DNA from: Kiritimatiellia bacterium
GTDB taxonomy: Bacteria; Verrucomicrobiota; Kiritimatiellia; RFP12; UBA1067
NCBI GenBank assembly: GCA_017459225.1
Contig: JAFUDL010000118.1
Location: 1 to 6,298 of the forward strand
Direction: 5' to 3'
Length of the DNA: 6,298 bases
Part shown: positions 1 to 5,333 of the stretch, in pieces
Layout: each line of letters starts with the position of its first letter
How positions within the stretch are numbered: position 1 is the stretch's first letter
The notes under the pieces: model-generated
Seen by the model: only the letters and a program-made list of their open reading frames with translations
Told to the model about the DNA's origin: nothing
Databases searched by the model: none
Made by a program: the position numbers and the translations under genes

Positions 1-240
1 GATGATCGCGCTCGTAATGCTGTTCTGCTCGAACATCACAATCCCGTGGCCCAGTTGCAACGCTCCGATGCGCATGAACAAAGGGGAAGCTCGTCAGGAG
101 GTGGCATGAACCGACCCACACTCATGCACGAAGAGCCAAAACTTCAGCCCGGTGGCTGGTCTCCTTTCGCCGCGCTTGTAGCGCCGCGAAAAGCCGTACC
201 AGCCGATGTCAAAGATCAGCCGCCCTTGTTGGACAAGCCA
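1..240 (-). other. Coding-like stretch with an in-frame stop; unidentified, runs off the left edge
   Basis: Read on the minus strand from 240 down to 1, one frame gives a protein-like sequence rich in aromatic residues, including the segments LIFDIGWYGFSRRYKRGE and LKFWLFVHECGSVHATS. A TGA at 96-94 interrupts it, and the same frame then continues as MRIGALQLGHGIVMFEQNS to the edge. By hand count about 75% of third codon positions are G or C, both before and after the stop, against about 59% for the competing plus-strand frame in the same place. That favours the minus strand as the original coding strand. No ATG, GTG or TTG start lies in this frame near its beginning; the position matching ATG in the other repeat copy is AGG here. 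I do not recognise the family. It may be a decayed gene, two short ORFs, or part of a dispersed repeat. A promoter-like repeat lies just upstream at 246-274. Confidence 0.3.
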
Positions 241-426
241 GAAATAGTATACCCTATTCCCCCGTTAGCTTCAAGTGGGGATTTTGAAATTAATGAAAAT
301 GAGGCGCGTTTTTCAGCCGAGCGTATTTGGATTCCGAAACAACAGAAACAACCTGCAAAGACAACTTTTCTTCTCGCCGCGCAATTGCGCGGCATTCTTG
401 AATCGGCGGGCAGTTACCCGCCGTAA
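106..426 (+). CDS. Doubtful hypothetical ORF, 106 residues
   Basis: An ATG at 106 follows a consensus ribosome binding site, AGGAGGT at 96-102, with a short spacer, and the frame is open to TAA at 424-426. The frame is also open upstream to the left edge. The product would start MNRPTLMHEEPKLQPGG and has no signal peptide, membrane segment or domain I recognise. Several things argue against it. It overlaps a minus-strand frame with better codon-position GC at 1-240. It crosses the dispersed promoter repeat at 241-290. Its C-terminal part is simply the translation of two palindromes at 376-423. I keep it only because of the ribosome binding site. Confidence 0.17.
   Translation: MNRPTLMHEEPKLQPGGWSPFAALVAPRKAVPADVKDQPPLLDKPEIVYPIPPLASSGDFEINENEARFSAERIWIPKQQKQPAKTTFLLAAQLRGILESAGSYPP
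241..290 (-). repeat. Dispersed ~50-bp repeat, copy A (partner at 1272-1320)
   Basis: Aligned by hand, this segment matches 1272-1320 at 42 of 50 columns with one single-base gap. The best conserved blocks are GAAATAGTATACC, GCTTCAAG and GGGGATTTT on the plus strand. Outside the repeat the two neighbourhoods do not align. The two copies lie about 1 kb apart in the same orientation. Both preserve a promoter-like arrangement on the minus strand. Confidence 0.75.
246..274 (-). promoter_or_regulatory. Predicted sigma70-type promoter in repeat copy A
   Basis: On the minus strand there is TTGAAG (274-269) as a -35 box and TATACT (251-246) as a -10 box, with a 17-nt spacer. Transcription would begin near 239 and run leftwards into the coding-like stretch at the window edge. 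The support is the near-consensus boxes, the standard spacing and conservation of both boxes in the second copy. There is no experimental evidence. Confidence 0.5.
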
Positions 427-454
427 AAGGAAGTTGTTTCAGATAAGTTGTTTC
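336..454. repeat. Nested inverted-repeat element with two tandem hairpins
   Basis: The core is a perfect 18-bp palindrome GCCGCGCAATTGCGCGGC (376-393) followed by a second hairpin with arms CGGCGGG (404-410) and CCCGCCG (417-423) around a 6-nt loop. Around the pair lie ACAACTT (361-367) and its complement AAGTTGT (431-437). Further out are two copies of GAAACAAC on the left (336-343, 345-352) and two of GTTGTTTC on the right (433-440, 447-454). The layout resembles a REP/BIME- or MITE-like unit. No T-run follows either hairpin, so it is not a typical intrinsic terminator. Confidence 0.6.
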
Positions 455-482
455 CTGTCATCAGAAGGCATGGAGGTGAATT

Positions 483-623
483 ATGGAGATACGAGCCTGC
501 GTGGACTGTCCCCCCTTGGCCAGACTACGCGGCTTTGCCAATGTCTCATCGTCTCACGTCCGCGCGCACACAACCATCCCACCAGCGACGGTCATGTGCG
601 CGGCACGTCACCTATCGCAATAA
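483..623 (+). CDS. Possible small ORF, 46 residues, unknown function
   Basis: The ATG at 483 follows GGAGGTG (472-478) at good spacing and the frame runs to TAA at 621-623. The product begins MEIRACVDCPPLARLRGF and has a Cys-X2-Cys pair near its N-terminus, but no second pair that would complete a zinc site, and no membrane segment. I do not recognise it. A neighbouring frame is also open here and there is no promoter-like sequence directly upstream, so the ribosome binding site is the only real support. Confidence 0.2.
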   Translation: MEIRACVDCPPLARLRGFANVSSSHVRAHTTIPPATVMCAARHLSQ

Positions 624-694
624 GTGAAGTAGCGAGTTTTGGACGTGAGATTACGGTGCAGAATGCCAATTATGGAAGCAACCAAGGGAAATCT

Positions 695-945
695 CTATTG
701 GTCAAATGGGTTTAGTAGAGGCACATCCATCCCGACCATGTCATTGATGTTGCGCGTTACCAACGTCATATCATGAACACGTGCCGTCGCCGCAATCAAT
801 GCGTCTATCGCAGCGCGCGAATGTCCGATGCGCTCCCCTTCTCCGCAAATGCGTCCCCATTCAAGAGCCACAGCCTTGTCGACAGGTAGGATTCTGTCAG
901 AGAATCGCAAAAGGATGTCATCGTTCAGCCAACGCTCAATGGCCT
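695..945 (-). pseudogene. vapC: VapC-type PIN-domain toxin, N-terminal half deleted
   Basis: The minus-strand frame encodes the C-terminal half of a PIN-domain ribonuclease of the VapC/FitB type. It reads from AIERWLNDD through RILPVDKAVALEWGRI and DALIAATARVHDMTLVTRN to LLNPFDQ and TAG. Family toxins are about 135-140 residues long; roughly 80 remain. The usual start, with the first catalytic aspartate (an LLDTN-like motif) and the middle glutamate, is absent, while the later acidic residues (D in DALIAATA, D in TRNIND) are kept. The frame has no start before it: a TGA precedes it and the upstream sequence belongs to the antitoxin in a different frame. The join lies around 940-948. With half the acidic site gone it should be inactive as an RNA-cleaving toxin. 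The remaining codons are undamaged, which suggests a recent deletion. Confidence 0.75.
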
Positions 946-1170
946 GGCAATGTCAAGTTCGTCCCCCTCATCAAGTCGCGGACAGGACAACAGAACATCT
1001 ACAAAAGATTGTTTCTTGCGTATCCGAGATGATCCATCAAAGTGGTTTTGATCCGCCGATTCAAACAAAGGCACAAGAAGCACCTGAAAGGAGTATGATG
1101 CATACTCCTTCGGCACCTTGACGCTAATCCGATTCCGAACCGGTCGCGCTATTGTCTCTATCGGCGGCAC
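925..1170 (-). CDS. Antitoxin of a VapBC-type module, C-terminus replaced by deletion
   Basis: This frame gives a protein of about 81 residues starting MPPIETIARPVRNRISVKVP, followed by KEYASYSFQVLLVPLFE, a spacer, and SFVDVLLSCPRLDEGDELDIAR. I infer it is the antitoxin because it sits directly upstream of, and on the same strand as, the PIN-toxin remnant. The YSFQVLLVPLFE and LLSCPRLDEGDELDIAR segments also resemble small antitoxins I associate with such toxins. After DELDIAR the reading frame enters former toxin sequence and ends as PLSVG then TGA, so the natural C-terminus is missing. GTG at 1170 is preferred because GAGAGGAA lies 6 nt before it; TTG at 1176 is also in frame but abuts that site. 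It overlaps the toxin remnant in another frame. A promoter-like repeat lies about 100 bp upstream. Confidence 0.6.
   Translation of the reverse strand: MPPIETIARPVRNRISVKVPKEYASYSFQVLLVPLFESADQNHFDGSSRIRKKQSFVDVLLSCPRLDEGDELDIARPLSVG
1088..1110. repeat. 23-bp perfect palindrome inside the antitoxin gene
   Basis: Arms AAGGAGTATG (1088-1097) and CATACTCCTT (1101-1110) are exact complements around a 3-nt centre. On the minus strand this codes for the KEYASYSF part of the antitoxin. It could be an operator or an mRNA hairpin, or arise by chance from codon choice. Confidence 0.7.
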
Positions 1171-1172
1171 TT

Positions 1173-1286
1173 TCAATTCCTCTCATCGTACTCCCAAACA
1201 CGGCGGCGACTACTTTTCTTAGCCGACCTCCACGTGGATAATCTGTTATCTCGCCTTTGAGAGGCAAGGCGGAAATAGTATACCAT
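1173..1286 (-). other. Possible basic leader ORF (37 residues) before the antitoxin
   Basis: On the minus strand an ATG at 1286 inside repeat copy B opens a frame beginning MVYYFRLASQRRDNRL. It is rich in Arg and Lys and ends with TGA at 1175-1173, three bases before the preferred antitoxin start, a spacing that would allow translational coupling. Against it, the ATG overlaps the predicted promoter, so a transcript from that promoter would lack it, and no good ribosome binding site is seen. It is recorded as a possibility only. Confidence 0.15.
1230..1250. promoter_or_regulatory. Two adjoining palindromes, possible antitoxin operator
   Basis: An 8-bp palindrome CCACGTGG (1230-1237) touches an inverted repeat GATAA-TCTG-TTATC (1237-1250). 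The pair lies between the predicted start of transcription (near 1269) and the antitoxin start. VapBC modules are typically self-repressed through palindromes near their promoter, so an operator role is plausible but inferred. Confidence 0.3.
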
Positions 1287-1320
1287 ATTCACCAGTGGCT
1301 TCAAGCGGGGATTTTGGAAA
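1272..1320 (-). repeat. Dispersed ~50-bp repeat, copy B (partner at 241-290)
   Basis: This is the second copy of the repeat described at 241-290. It differs by scattered substitutions and lacks one base in the spacer between the two promoter boxes. It carries ATG where copy A has AGG, in the frame reading VYYF on the minus strand. Confidence 0.75.
1277..1304 (-). promoter_or_regulatory. Predicted sigma70-type promoter for the antitoxin-toxin remnant
   Basis: On the minus strand TTGAAG (1304-1299) and TATACT (1282-1277) are separated by 16 nt. Transcription would begin near 1269, giving a leader of about 100 nt before the antitoxin start at 1170. The boxes are conserved in copy A, although the spacer differs by one base. 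Confidence 0.5.
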
Positions 1321-1635
1321 ATTGAAGTTTTGCGGGCGTAAACAGATTTTGTCGAGAGAAATCTACCACGGAAGGCACAGAAATGTGCTTCGCACGACGC
1401 GGATGAGGTTGTGAAATGGGCGCTTCGCGCACAACTGCCACACTTCGTCGTCCACAAAACAATATGTCTATGCGTGATGGACGGACAACCACACCTTGCC
1501 CACAGACATTATCCATGCGGGTTTTCCGTGTCCCGCGAAGGCGGGCTTCCGCGCTTTCCGCGGTTTGAACCTCACAAAGTTTGCGCACACCCAAGTTTTG
1601 CGCACGGTTTGTGATGTGAATGCTCGGCACATCGC
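1321..1635. other. Non-coding spacer with small hairpins
   Basis: No convincing gene is seen; open frames on both strands lack codon bias and recognisable motifs. Two tandem hairpins lie at 1532-1545 (CCCGC/GCGGG, 4-nt loop) and 1549-1563 (CCGCG/CGCGG, 5-nt loop). TTTGCGCAC occurs twice in direct orientation (1580-1588 and 1597-1605). The stretch near 1365-1385 (CCACGGAAGGCACAGAAATG) resembles simple intergenic sequence I recall from other environmental bacteria, which is an impression only. Confidence 0.4.
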
Positions 1636-1719
1636 TTGCTTTCGCTGTTGGAAGTTTGGGAGCTTTAGAAATATATCTTCAAAACTCCAAGACTCCGAGA
1701 CTCCAAACAGCGAAAGCAA
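1636..1719. repeat. Foldback 1: 84-bp imperfect inverted repeat
   Basis: Outer arms TTGCTTTCGCTGTT (1636-1649) and AACAGCGAAAGCAA (1706-1719) are perfect 14-bp complements. The inner parts also pair imperfectly around an AT-rich centre near AAATATAT (1669-1676). The right arm is longer because of a short tandem duplication of GACTCC (1691-1704). Confidence 0.7.
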
Positions 1720-1752
1720 TAAGTGCGAGATTGCGAGATTGTGCTATTGTGC

Positions 1753-1834
1753 CATTATGGCATTATGAAATTGAAGGCGGACAATTCCAGAATGTCTCAA
1801 TGCCACAATGCCATACTTACAGAATGCCATAATG
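1753..1834. repeat. Foldback 2: inverted repeat of CATTATGGCATT
   Basis: CATTATGGCATT (1753-1764) is exactly complementary to AATGCCATAATG (1823-1834). An inner AATTG/CAATT pair lies near the centre (about 1770-1787). The right side holds several degenerate copies of AATGCCA, as if short units had been duplicated. Confidence 0.6.
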
Positions 1835-1849
1835 ACAGGCAGGACAGAC

Positions 1850-1917
1850 GACAGAGGACAAAGGATCTGGCTGCAGAGTGCTTCACAAGATCCAGCCTTC
1901 ATTCTTTATCCTCTGTC
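1850..1917. repeat. Foldback 3: imperfect inverted repeat downstream of the ABC operon
   Basis: GACAGAGGACAAAG (1850-1863) pairs with CTTTATCCTCTGTC (1904-1917) with one mismatch. Inside it GGATCT (1863-1868) pairs with AGATCC (1888-1893), leaving an unpaired bulge on the right. It lies 75 bp past the permease stop codon and could act as a 3' mRNA structure, although no T-run follows it on the minus strand. Confidence 0.5.
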
Positions 1918-1991
1918 CTCCTCGCAACGATCCCTTCTATCGCAACAATCGCAAAACAGCCGAAGTAGTGGCTTGCGGGACGCGCGGGCCA

Positions 1992-4379
1992 TCACCGCGC
2001 GGCGCCGCCGCGTATGGCCCGGCCAACGAGAAACATTGAAGTCGGCACAGCCACAAGAAGCACAAACACGAGCGCGCCAAATGTGCCTTCCGCGAGCACG
2101 CGCCATGGCACCACGCAATAGTGCGGAAGCCCTGGCCAGATCGAGCCCGTCTTTATCGCGAAAAGCCACCCCGCAAGCACGCCTGCGGGAAATCCTCCAG
2201 CTATTCCCCATGCTGCAGTACGCAGCGCGCCGAACGCGAGCTTCTGCGTGAGCTGAGCACGCGTGGCACCTACTGCGCGCAGCACGGCGAACGCGCGCTT
2301 CGACGCGTCAGCATCCGCCACGAGCATGGCGATGAAGCCAAAGGCCAGGACAAGCAGGAACACGAAAGGAACGCGCGCGGCCTGGCCGATGACATCAGAA
2401 CCGTGCGCGAGCGTACCGTCGGCGATCTCGTCGCGCGCGTGCAGACGCACAGTTGAATCCACAGGATTGCCCAGCGCTGCGGCAATCGCCTTCTCCACCT
2501 CGCGTCCTGCCGGGAACACGCCCTTCTCAGCGAGGAACTCCGGCTTGTACTCCACCCAGAGATGCGTCATCGGCACCATCTCGGCGGGACGCGCATCAAG
2601 AGACTCCGCAGTGTCTAGCGAGACGAAGACTGGTCCATCCGTCATCCCTGGCGCCCCGTTCATTCCGCGCACGAGCCCGCGGCTCGTCACCATGTGCCAG
2701 TTCAGGTCCACCACTCCCGCCACAGGCAGCTCCACGACGGTCTTCGGACCTCTCCCGCCCATTGCCACGCGCAGCATGTCCCCCACGTGCAGATTGCGCG
2801 CGCGCGACATCATCTCGGTGATCACGCACGCATCGGAACTGAACACCGCATTCGTCGCGTCCGCCCAGGTGCCTTCAATGAACTTGAACTCGGGCATCCA
2901 CTCCGCAGCGAGGAAAAGCGCGTTGCGGCACGGCCTTCTGCCGCCGCGCCCCATTCTGCGCGGGCCTCCCCCAGGACCGCCTGTCCCCCCACCACCCGCA
3001 CGGGATGGGCGCGCTCCGTCGCGACCTCCGCCCGGCATCGCCATCGGCTCCTCCGGCTCGAAGTTGAGCTGAAGCGGATAAAGCTCGGAGATGCGCTTCA
3101 CGCCGGCGATGCCGCGCAGCTTCTCAACGTCGAACGAGCTCACGCCGCCCGGCAGGATGGAGACTATGGCGTCCGGCCATTCGGGCGACGGCACGAACGC
3201 ACGCATCAGCGACGCCCCCCACACCTCCACGGCAACGAACGCCGCGAATCCGCACGCGAAAGCAATGGCCATTCCGTGCCTGCGGCGGCGAGGACGCTCC
3301 CCCGTGGCGTCGAGCGGCCTCACCGCGAGGGCCGGCCATAGCGCGAAGAGCGCCGCCACAAGCGCCACGACCACCGCGAGCACGCACGCCACCGCCACCA
3401 TCCGCCAATCTACCGACATCCCCTCGGGGAACGCCGTACGATCCGCGGCCACATAAAGCGAGAGCGCGCCCAGAGCCACCGCGCACCCAGCCGCAACGCC
3501 AACTGCCGCCGCCGCGAGCGCCTCCTTCGCCACCAGACGCGCCACGCCCCAGCGCGTGACCCCAACGGTGCGCAGAACCGCAAGCGGCCTGCGGTTGGCC
3601 TCCACGGAGAGAAGCAGCGAGTTGACGAGCAGGCACAGCGCAAGCAGCACAGCGCCGGCCAGGAGAAGCGGACGCGCGTAGTCCATGCGCCTCTGCTCGT
3701 CGCCAGTGAAGCCGCGCACAACGGATTCGGAGGACGGCGTAAGTGCGTCCTTCGCGCCTTCCGCCTGCTTGTATAGCGCAAGCTCGCCGTGCCGCTCCTG
3801 GGCGAACACGTCGAACGCCGCCTTGTTCACGAAGGCCCCCGGCCATTCAGGCGGCAACTTCGCGTCGTCGAGATATCCCACCACCTTCGCCGTCATCGTG
3901 CCAAACATCCCGAGGAACTTGATCGGACTTCCGAGAGGAGGCGGCTCGCCGCGTCCGAAGCGCACAAGCGTATTGCGCGTGCATACGAGCTCCGGCTCGG
4001 CGGCTGAATGGTCTATCCAGCGCCCTGCGACGAGCTTCGTGCATGCGTACGGATTCTCCGCGGGCGCAAGCGACAGAACTGCGCGCATGGGCGGACCCTG
4101 CAGCACGCGCCCTCCCGGGCGAAGGTCTATCGATGCATCCACCACCTGCAGCGTCAAGTCGGCCTTCGGCTCGTCCTTCGTCGGCTTCTCGCCTTCCGCG
4201 CCCGCAAAGCGCCACGCCTTCCACGGAGCGGACGCCCTTGCTGCCATCGCAGGCACCTGCGCGCGGTTCGTCGCCGCAAGCGAGAAGACGAACACCACCG
4301 CCCCCGCTGCGGCCGCCACGCCCGCCGCGGCACACGCAAAGCGCGCCTTTCCGCCTCTAGCTATCATTTCAATCAGCAT
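1992..4379 (-). CDS. ABC transporter permease with two FtsX cores (MacB/YbbP-like)
   Basis: This 795-residue inner-membrane protein belongs to the FtsX/MacB permease superfamily. Predicted membrane segments lie near residues 14-36, 236-260, 285-312, 326-352, 369-392, 669-690, 719-742 and 763-787. They enclose two large extracytoplasmic domains, about 40-235 and 395-665. After the second helix of each half comes the family's cytoplasmic signature: RPLAVLRTVGVTRWGVARL (264-282) and RAFAVLRAVGATRAQLTQKL (695-714), showing that the protein is an internal duplication. About 800 residues suits YbbP-type permeases; MacB and LolC/E have one core. It starts at ATG 4379, 13 nt after the ATPase stop, with only a weak AAGG upstream. 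With that ATPase it should form a type VII, mechanotransmission-type ABC complex. The substrate is not deducible, and no HlyD/MacA-like partner is present here. Residues 449-485 are an unusual Gly/Arg-rich insert. Confidence 0.88.
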   Translation of the reverse strand: MLIEMIARGGKARFACAAAGVAAAAGAVVFVFSLAATNRAQVPAMAARASAPWKAWRFAGAEGEKPTKDEPKADLTLQVVDASIDLRPGGRVLQGPPMRAVLSLAPAENPYACTKLVAGRWIDHSAAEPELVCTRNTLVRFGRGEPPPLGSPIKFLGMFGTMTAKVVGYLDDAKLPPEWPGAFVNKAAFDVFAQERHGELALYKQAEGAKDALTPSSESVVRGFTGDEQRRMDYARPLLLAGAVLLALCLLVNSLLLSVEANRRPLAVLRTVGVTRWGVARLVAKEALAAAAVGVAAGCAVALGALSLYVAADRTAFPEGMSVDWRMVAVACVLAVVVALVAALFALWPALAVRPLDATGERPRRRRHGMAIAFACGFAAFVAVEVWGASLMRAFVPSPEWPDAIVSILPGGVSSFDVEKLRGIAGVKRISELYPLQLNFEPEEPMAMPGGGRDGARPSRAGGGGTGGPGGGPRRMGRGGRRPCRNALFLAAEWMPEFKFIEGTWADATNAVFSSDACVITEMMSRARNLHVGDMLRVAMGGRGPKTVVELPVAGVVDLNWHMVTSRGLVRGMNGAPGMTDGPVFVSLDTAESLDARPAEMVPMTHLWVEYKPEFLAEKGVFPAGREVEKAIAAALGNPVDSTVRLHARDEIADGTLAHGSDVIGQAARVPFVFLLVLAFGFIAMLVADADASKRAFAVLRAVGATRAQLTQKLAFGALRTAAWGIAGGFPAGVLAGWLFAIKTGSIWPGLPHYCVVPWRVLAEGTFGALVFVLLVAVPTSMFLVGRAIRGGAAR
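2925..3035 (-). other. Gly/Arg-rich low-complexity insert in the permease (residues 449-485)
   Basis: Within the second extracytoplasmic domain, GGGRDGARPSRAGGGG is followed by further Gly, Pro and Arg (GPRRMGRGGRRP). It lies between two ordinary folded-looking segments (ending NFEPEEP and resuming NALFLAAEW). It is probably a disordered, positively charged loop. The reading frame is intact on both sides. Confidence 0.7.
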
Positions 4380-4392
4380 GGTCGGTCAAGCC

Positions 4393-5151
4393 TTAGCCAT
4401 AGACTTCAAGATATTTTGCGGACACTTTCTCCGCGTTGCCTTCCGTCTCGCATGACGCCGCAATGCGTCCTTCCTTGAGAAAATGCACCTTCGTCGCCGC
4501 CGCTGCGACAACGGGGTCATGCGTCACAAGCAGAATGGCACTTTTCTCGGCATGCGTGTTTTCACTGGGAGAACGAGCATCTTGCCCGTTCAACTCCTTC
4601 AGCAGTGCGCAAAGGCTGCGCGAAGCGGCGGCGTCGAGATTGCCCGTGGGCTCATCCGCGAGAATGACGTCCGGCTGCGCGAAGAGAGAGCGCGCAATCG
4701 CCACGCGCTGACGTTCGCCGCCGGAGAGCTCTGGCGGACGGCGCGCCTCCTTGCCTTCAAGGCCGAGCTTCGCAATGAGCGAGGCGAGGCGGGCGCGGTC
4801 GGGGCGACCATGGTCGAGCTTCACGGGAAGGACTATGTTCTCGGCCACGGTAAGAGCGTCGAGGAGGTTGAAGCTCTGGAACACAACTCCCACATGGCGG
4901 CGGCGGAACTTGGCGGCAGCGCCATCCGAAAGCGCCGTCACCTCCGTTCCGCCGATCTCGATCTTTCCGGCGGCGGGCGTGATCAGGCCGGCCGCGAGGT
5001 GCAGGAAGGTGGACTTCCCGCTGCCGCTTGGCCCCATAAGAGCCTCGAACGCGCCCGGAACCAGCTCCAGGTCGAAGTTCTTCAGCACGTCCACCCTCGC
5101 CGCGCCCTTTCCATAGGCATGCGCAAGGCCAGTCGCCTTCAATGCATTCAT
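4393..5151 (-). CDS. ABC transporter ATP-binding protein (LolD/MacB/YbbA class)
   Basis: This nucleotide-binding subunit powers the permease encoded 13 nt downstream. From ATG 5151 (product MNALKATGLAHAYGKG, about 252 residues) all catalytic motifs are present. Walker A is GPSGSGKST (residues 40-48), the Q-loop lies in VVFQSFNLLD, and the signature is LSGGERQRVAIARSL (142-156). Walker B is VILADEPTGNLD (162-173) and the switch histidine is in LLVTHDP (208-214). The ADEPTGNLD wording and overall pattern are typical of the LolD/MacB/FtsE-related group. ATG 5151 is chosen because homologues begin just before the A-loop region. In-frame ATGs at 5166 and 5163 (with GGGAA upstream) or 5208 are alternatives. 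A short insert of about 13 residues (GQDARSPSENTHAEK) precedes the switch strand. The gene is first in the operon and diverges from the LamG gene. Confidence 0.9.
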   Translation of the reverse strand: MNALKATGLAHAYGKGAARVDVLKNFDLELVPGAFEALMGPSGSGKSTFLHLAAGLITPAAGKIEIGGTEVTALSDGAAAKFRRRHVGVVFQSFNLLDALTVAENIVLPVKLDHGRPDRARLASLIAKLGLEGKEARRPPELSGGERQRVAIARSLFAQPDVILADEPTGNLDAAASRSLCALLKELNGQDARSPSENTHAEKSAILLVTHDPVVAAAATKVHFLKEGRIAASCETEGNAEKVSAKYLEVYG

Positions 5152-5268
5152 CTTTCCATCCATCATTTGTTCCCATTTAGCGTGAGACGGCATTCGGCAC
5201 AGCCGCATCGATAGATTAAACGGCGATTCCGCAACGACGGTTCAGAAAAACTCCCTCCGCGCAGCTTA

Positions 5269-5294
5269 GACGCTGAAAGCTGTGTCGCTGAAAG
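5269..5294 (+). promoter_or_regulatory. Direct repeat GNCGCTGAAAG x2, possible activator site
   Basis: GACGCTGAAAG (5269-5279) and GTCGCTGAAAG (5284-5294) match at 10 of 11 bases with a 15-bp period. They end 3 bp before the predicted -35 box of the LamG gene. That position suits a regulator binding as a tandem dimer. The function is inferred. Confidence 0.35.
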
Positions 5295-5297
5295 ATG

Positions 5298-5327
5298 TTG
5301 CGGTTGTCGTGGAGGATGCGGTATAAT
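5298..5327 (+). promoter_or_regulatory. Predicted promoter of the LamG gene
   Basis: A perfect -10 hexamer TATAAT (5322-5327) has a weak -35 candidate TTGCGG (5298-5303) at an 18-nt spacing. Transcription would start about 6-8 nt after the -10 box, at or beside the ATG at 5334, implying a leaderless message if that ATG is used. Confidence 0.45.
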
Positions 5328-5333
5328 GAGGTC

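Noticed and set aside
336..454. CRISPR array, suggested by repeated GAAACAAC and GTTGTTTC
   Set aside because: The repeats are 8-10 bp, unevenly spaced and in opposite orientations; there are no spacer-sized units and no cas genes.
1301..1630. 109-residue minus-strand open frame upstream of the antitoxin
   Set aside because: It has no family motif, it runs through hairpins and simple sequence, and it ends inside promoter repeat copy B.
1982..2000. Hairpin GCGCGG/CCGCGC straddling the permease stop codon as an intrinsic terminator
   Set aside because: Six-base stem with a 7-nt loop, and no T-run follows on the minus strand; GC-rich genes produce such stems often.
1808..2251. 147-residue plus-strand open frame across the permease 3' end
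   Set aside because: It is antisense to a clear permease gene and begins in foldback sequence; composition is that of a GC-rich shadow frame.
2263..3072. Long plus-strand open frame opposite the permease
   Set aside because: It mirrors the codon bias of the real minus-strand gene and has Ser/Pro/Arg-rich, low-information content with no domain.
3685..4455. 256-residue plus-strand open frame spanning the permease start
   Set aside because: It lies opposite both the permease N-terminus and the ATPase end and shows no motif; it is a shadow frame.
5213..5218. ATTAAA (TTTAAT on the minus strand) as the -10 box of the ABC operon
   Set aside because: No acceptable -35 hexamer at 16-18 nt; too weak to annotate.
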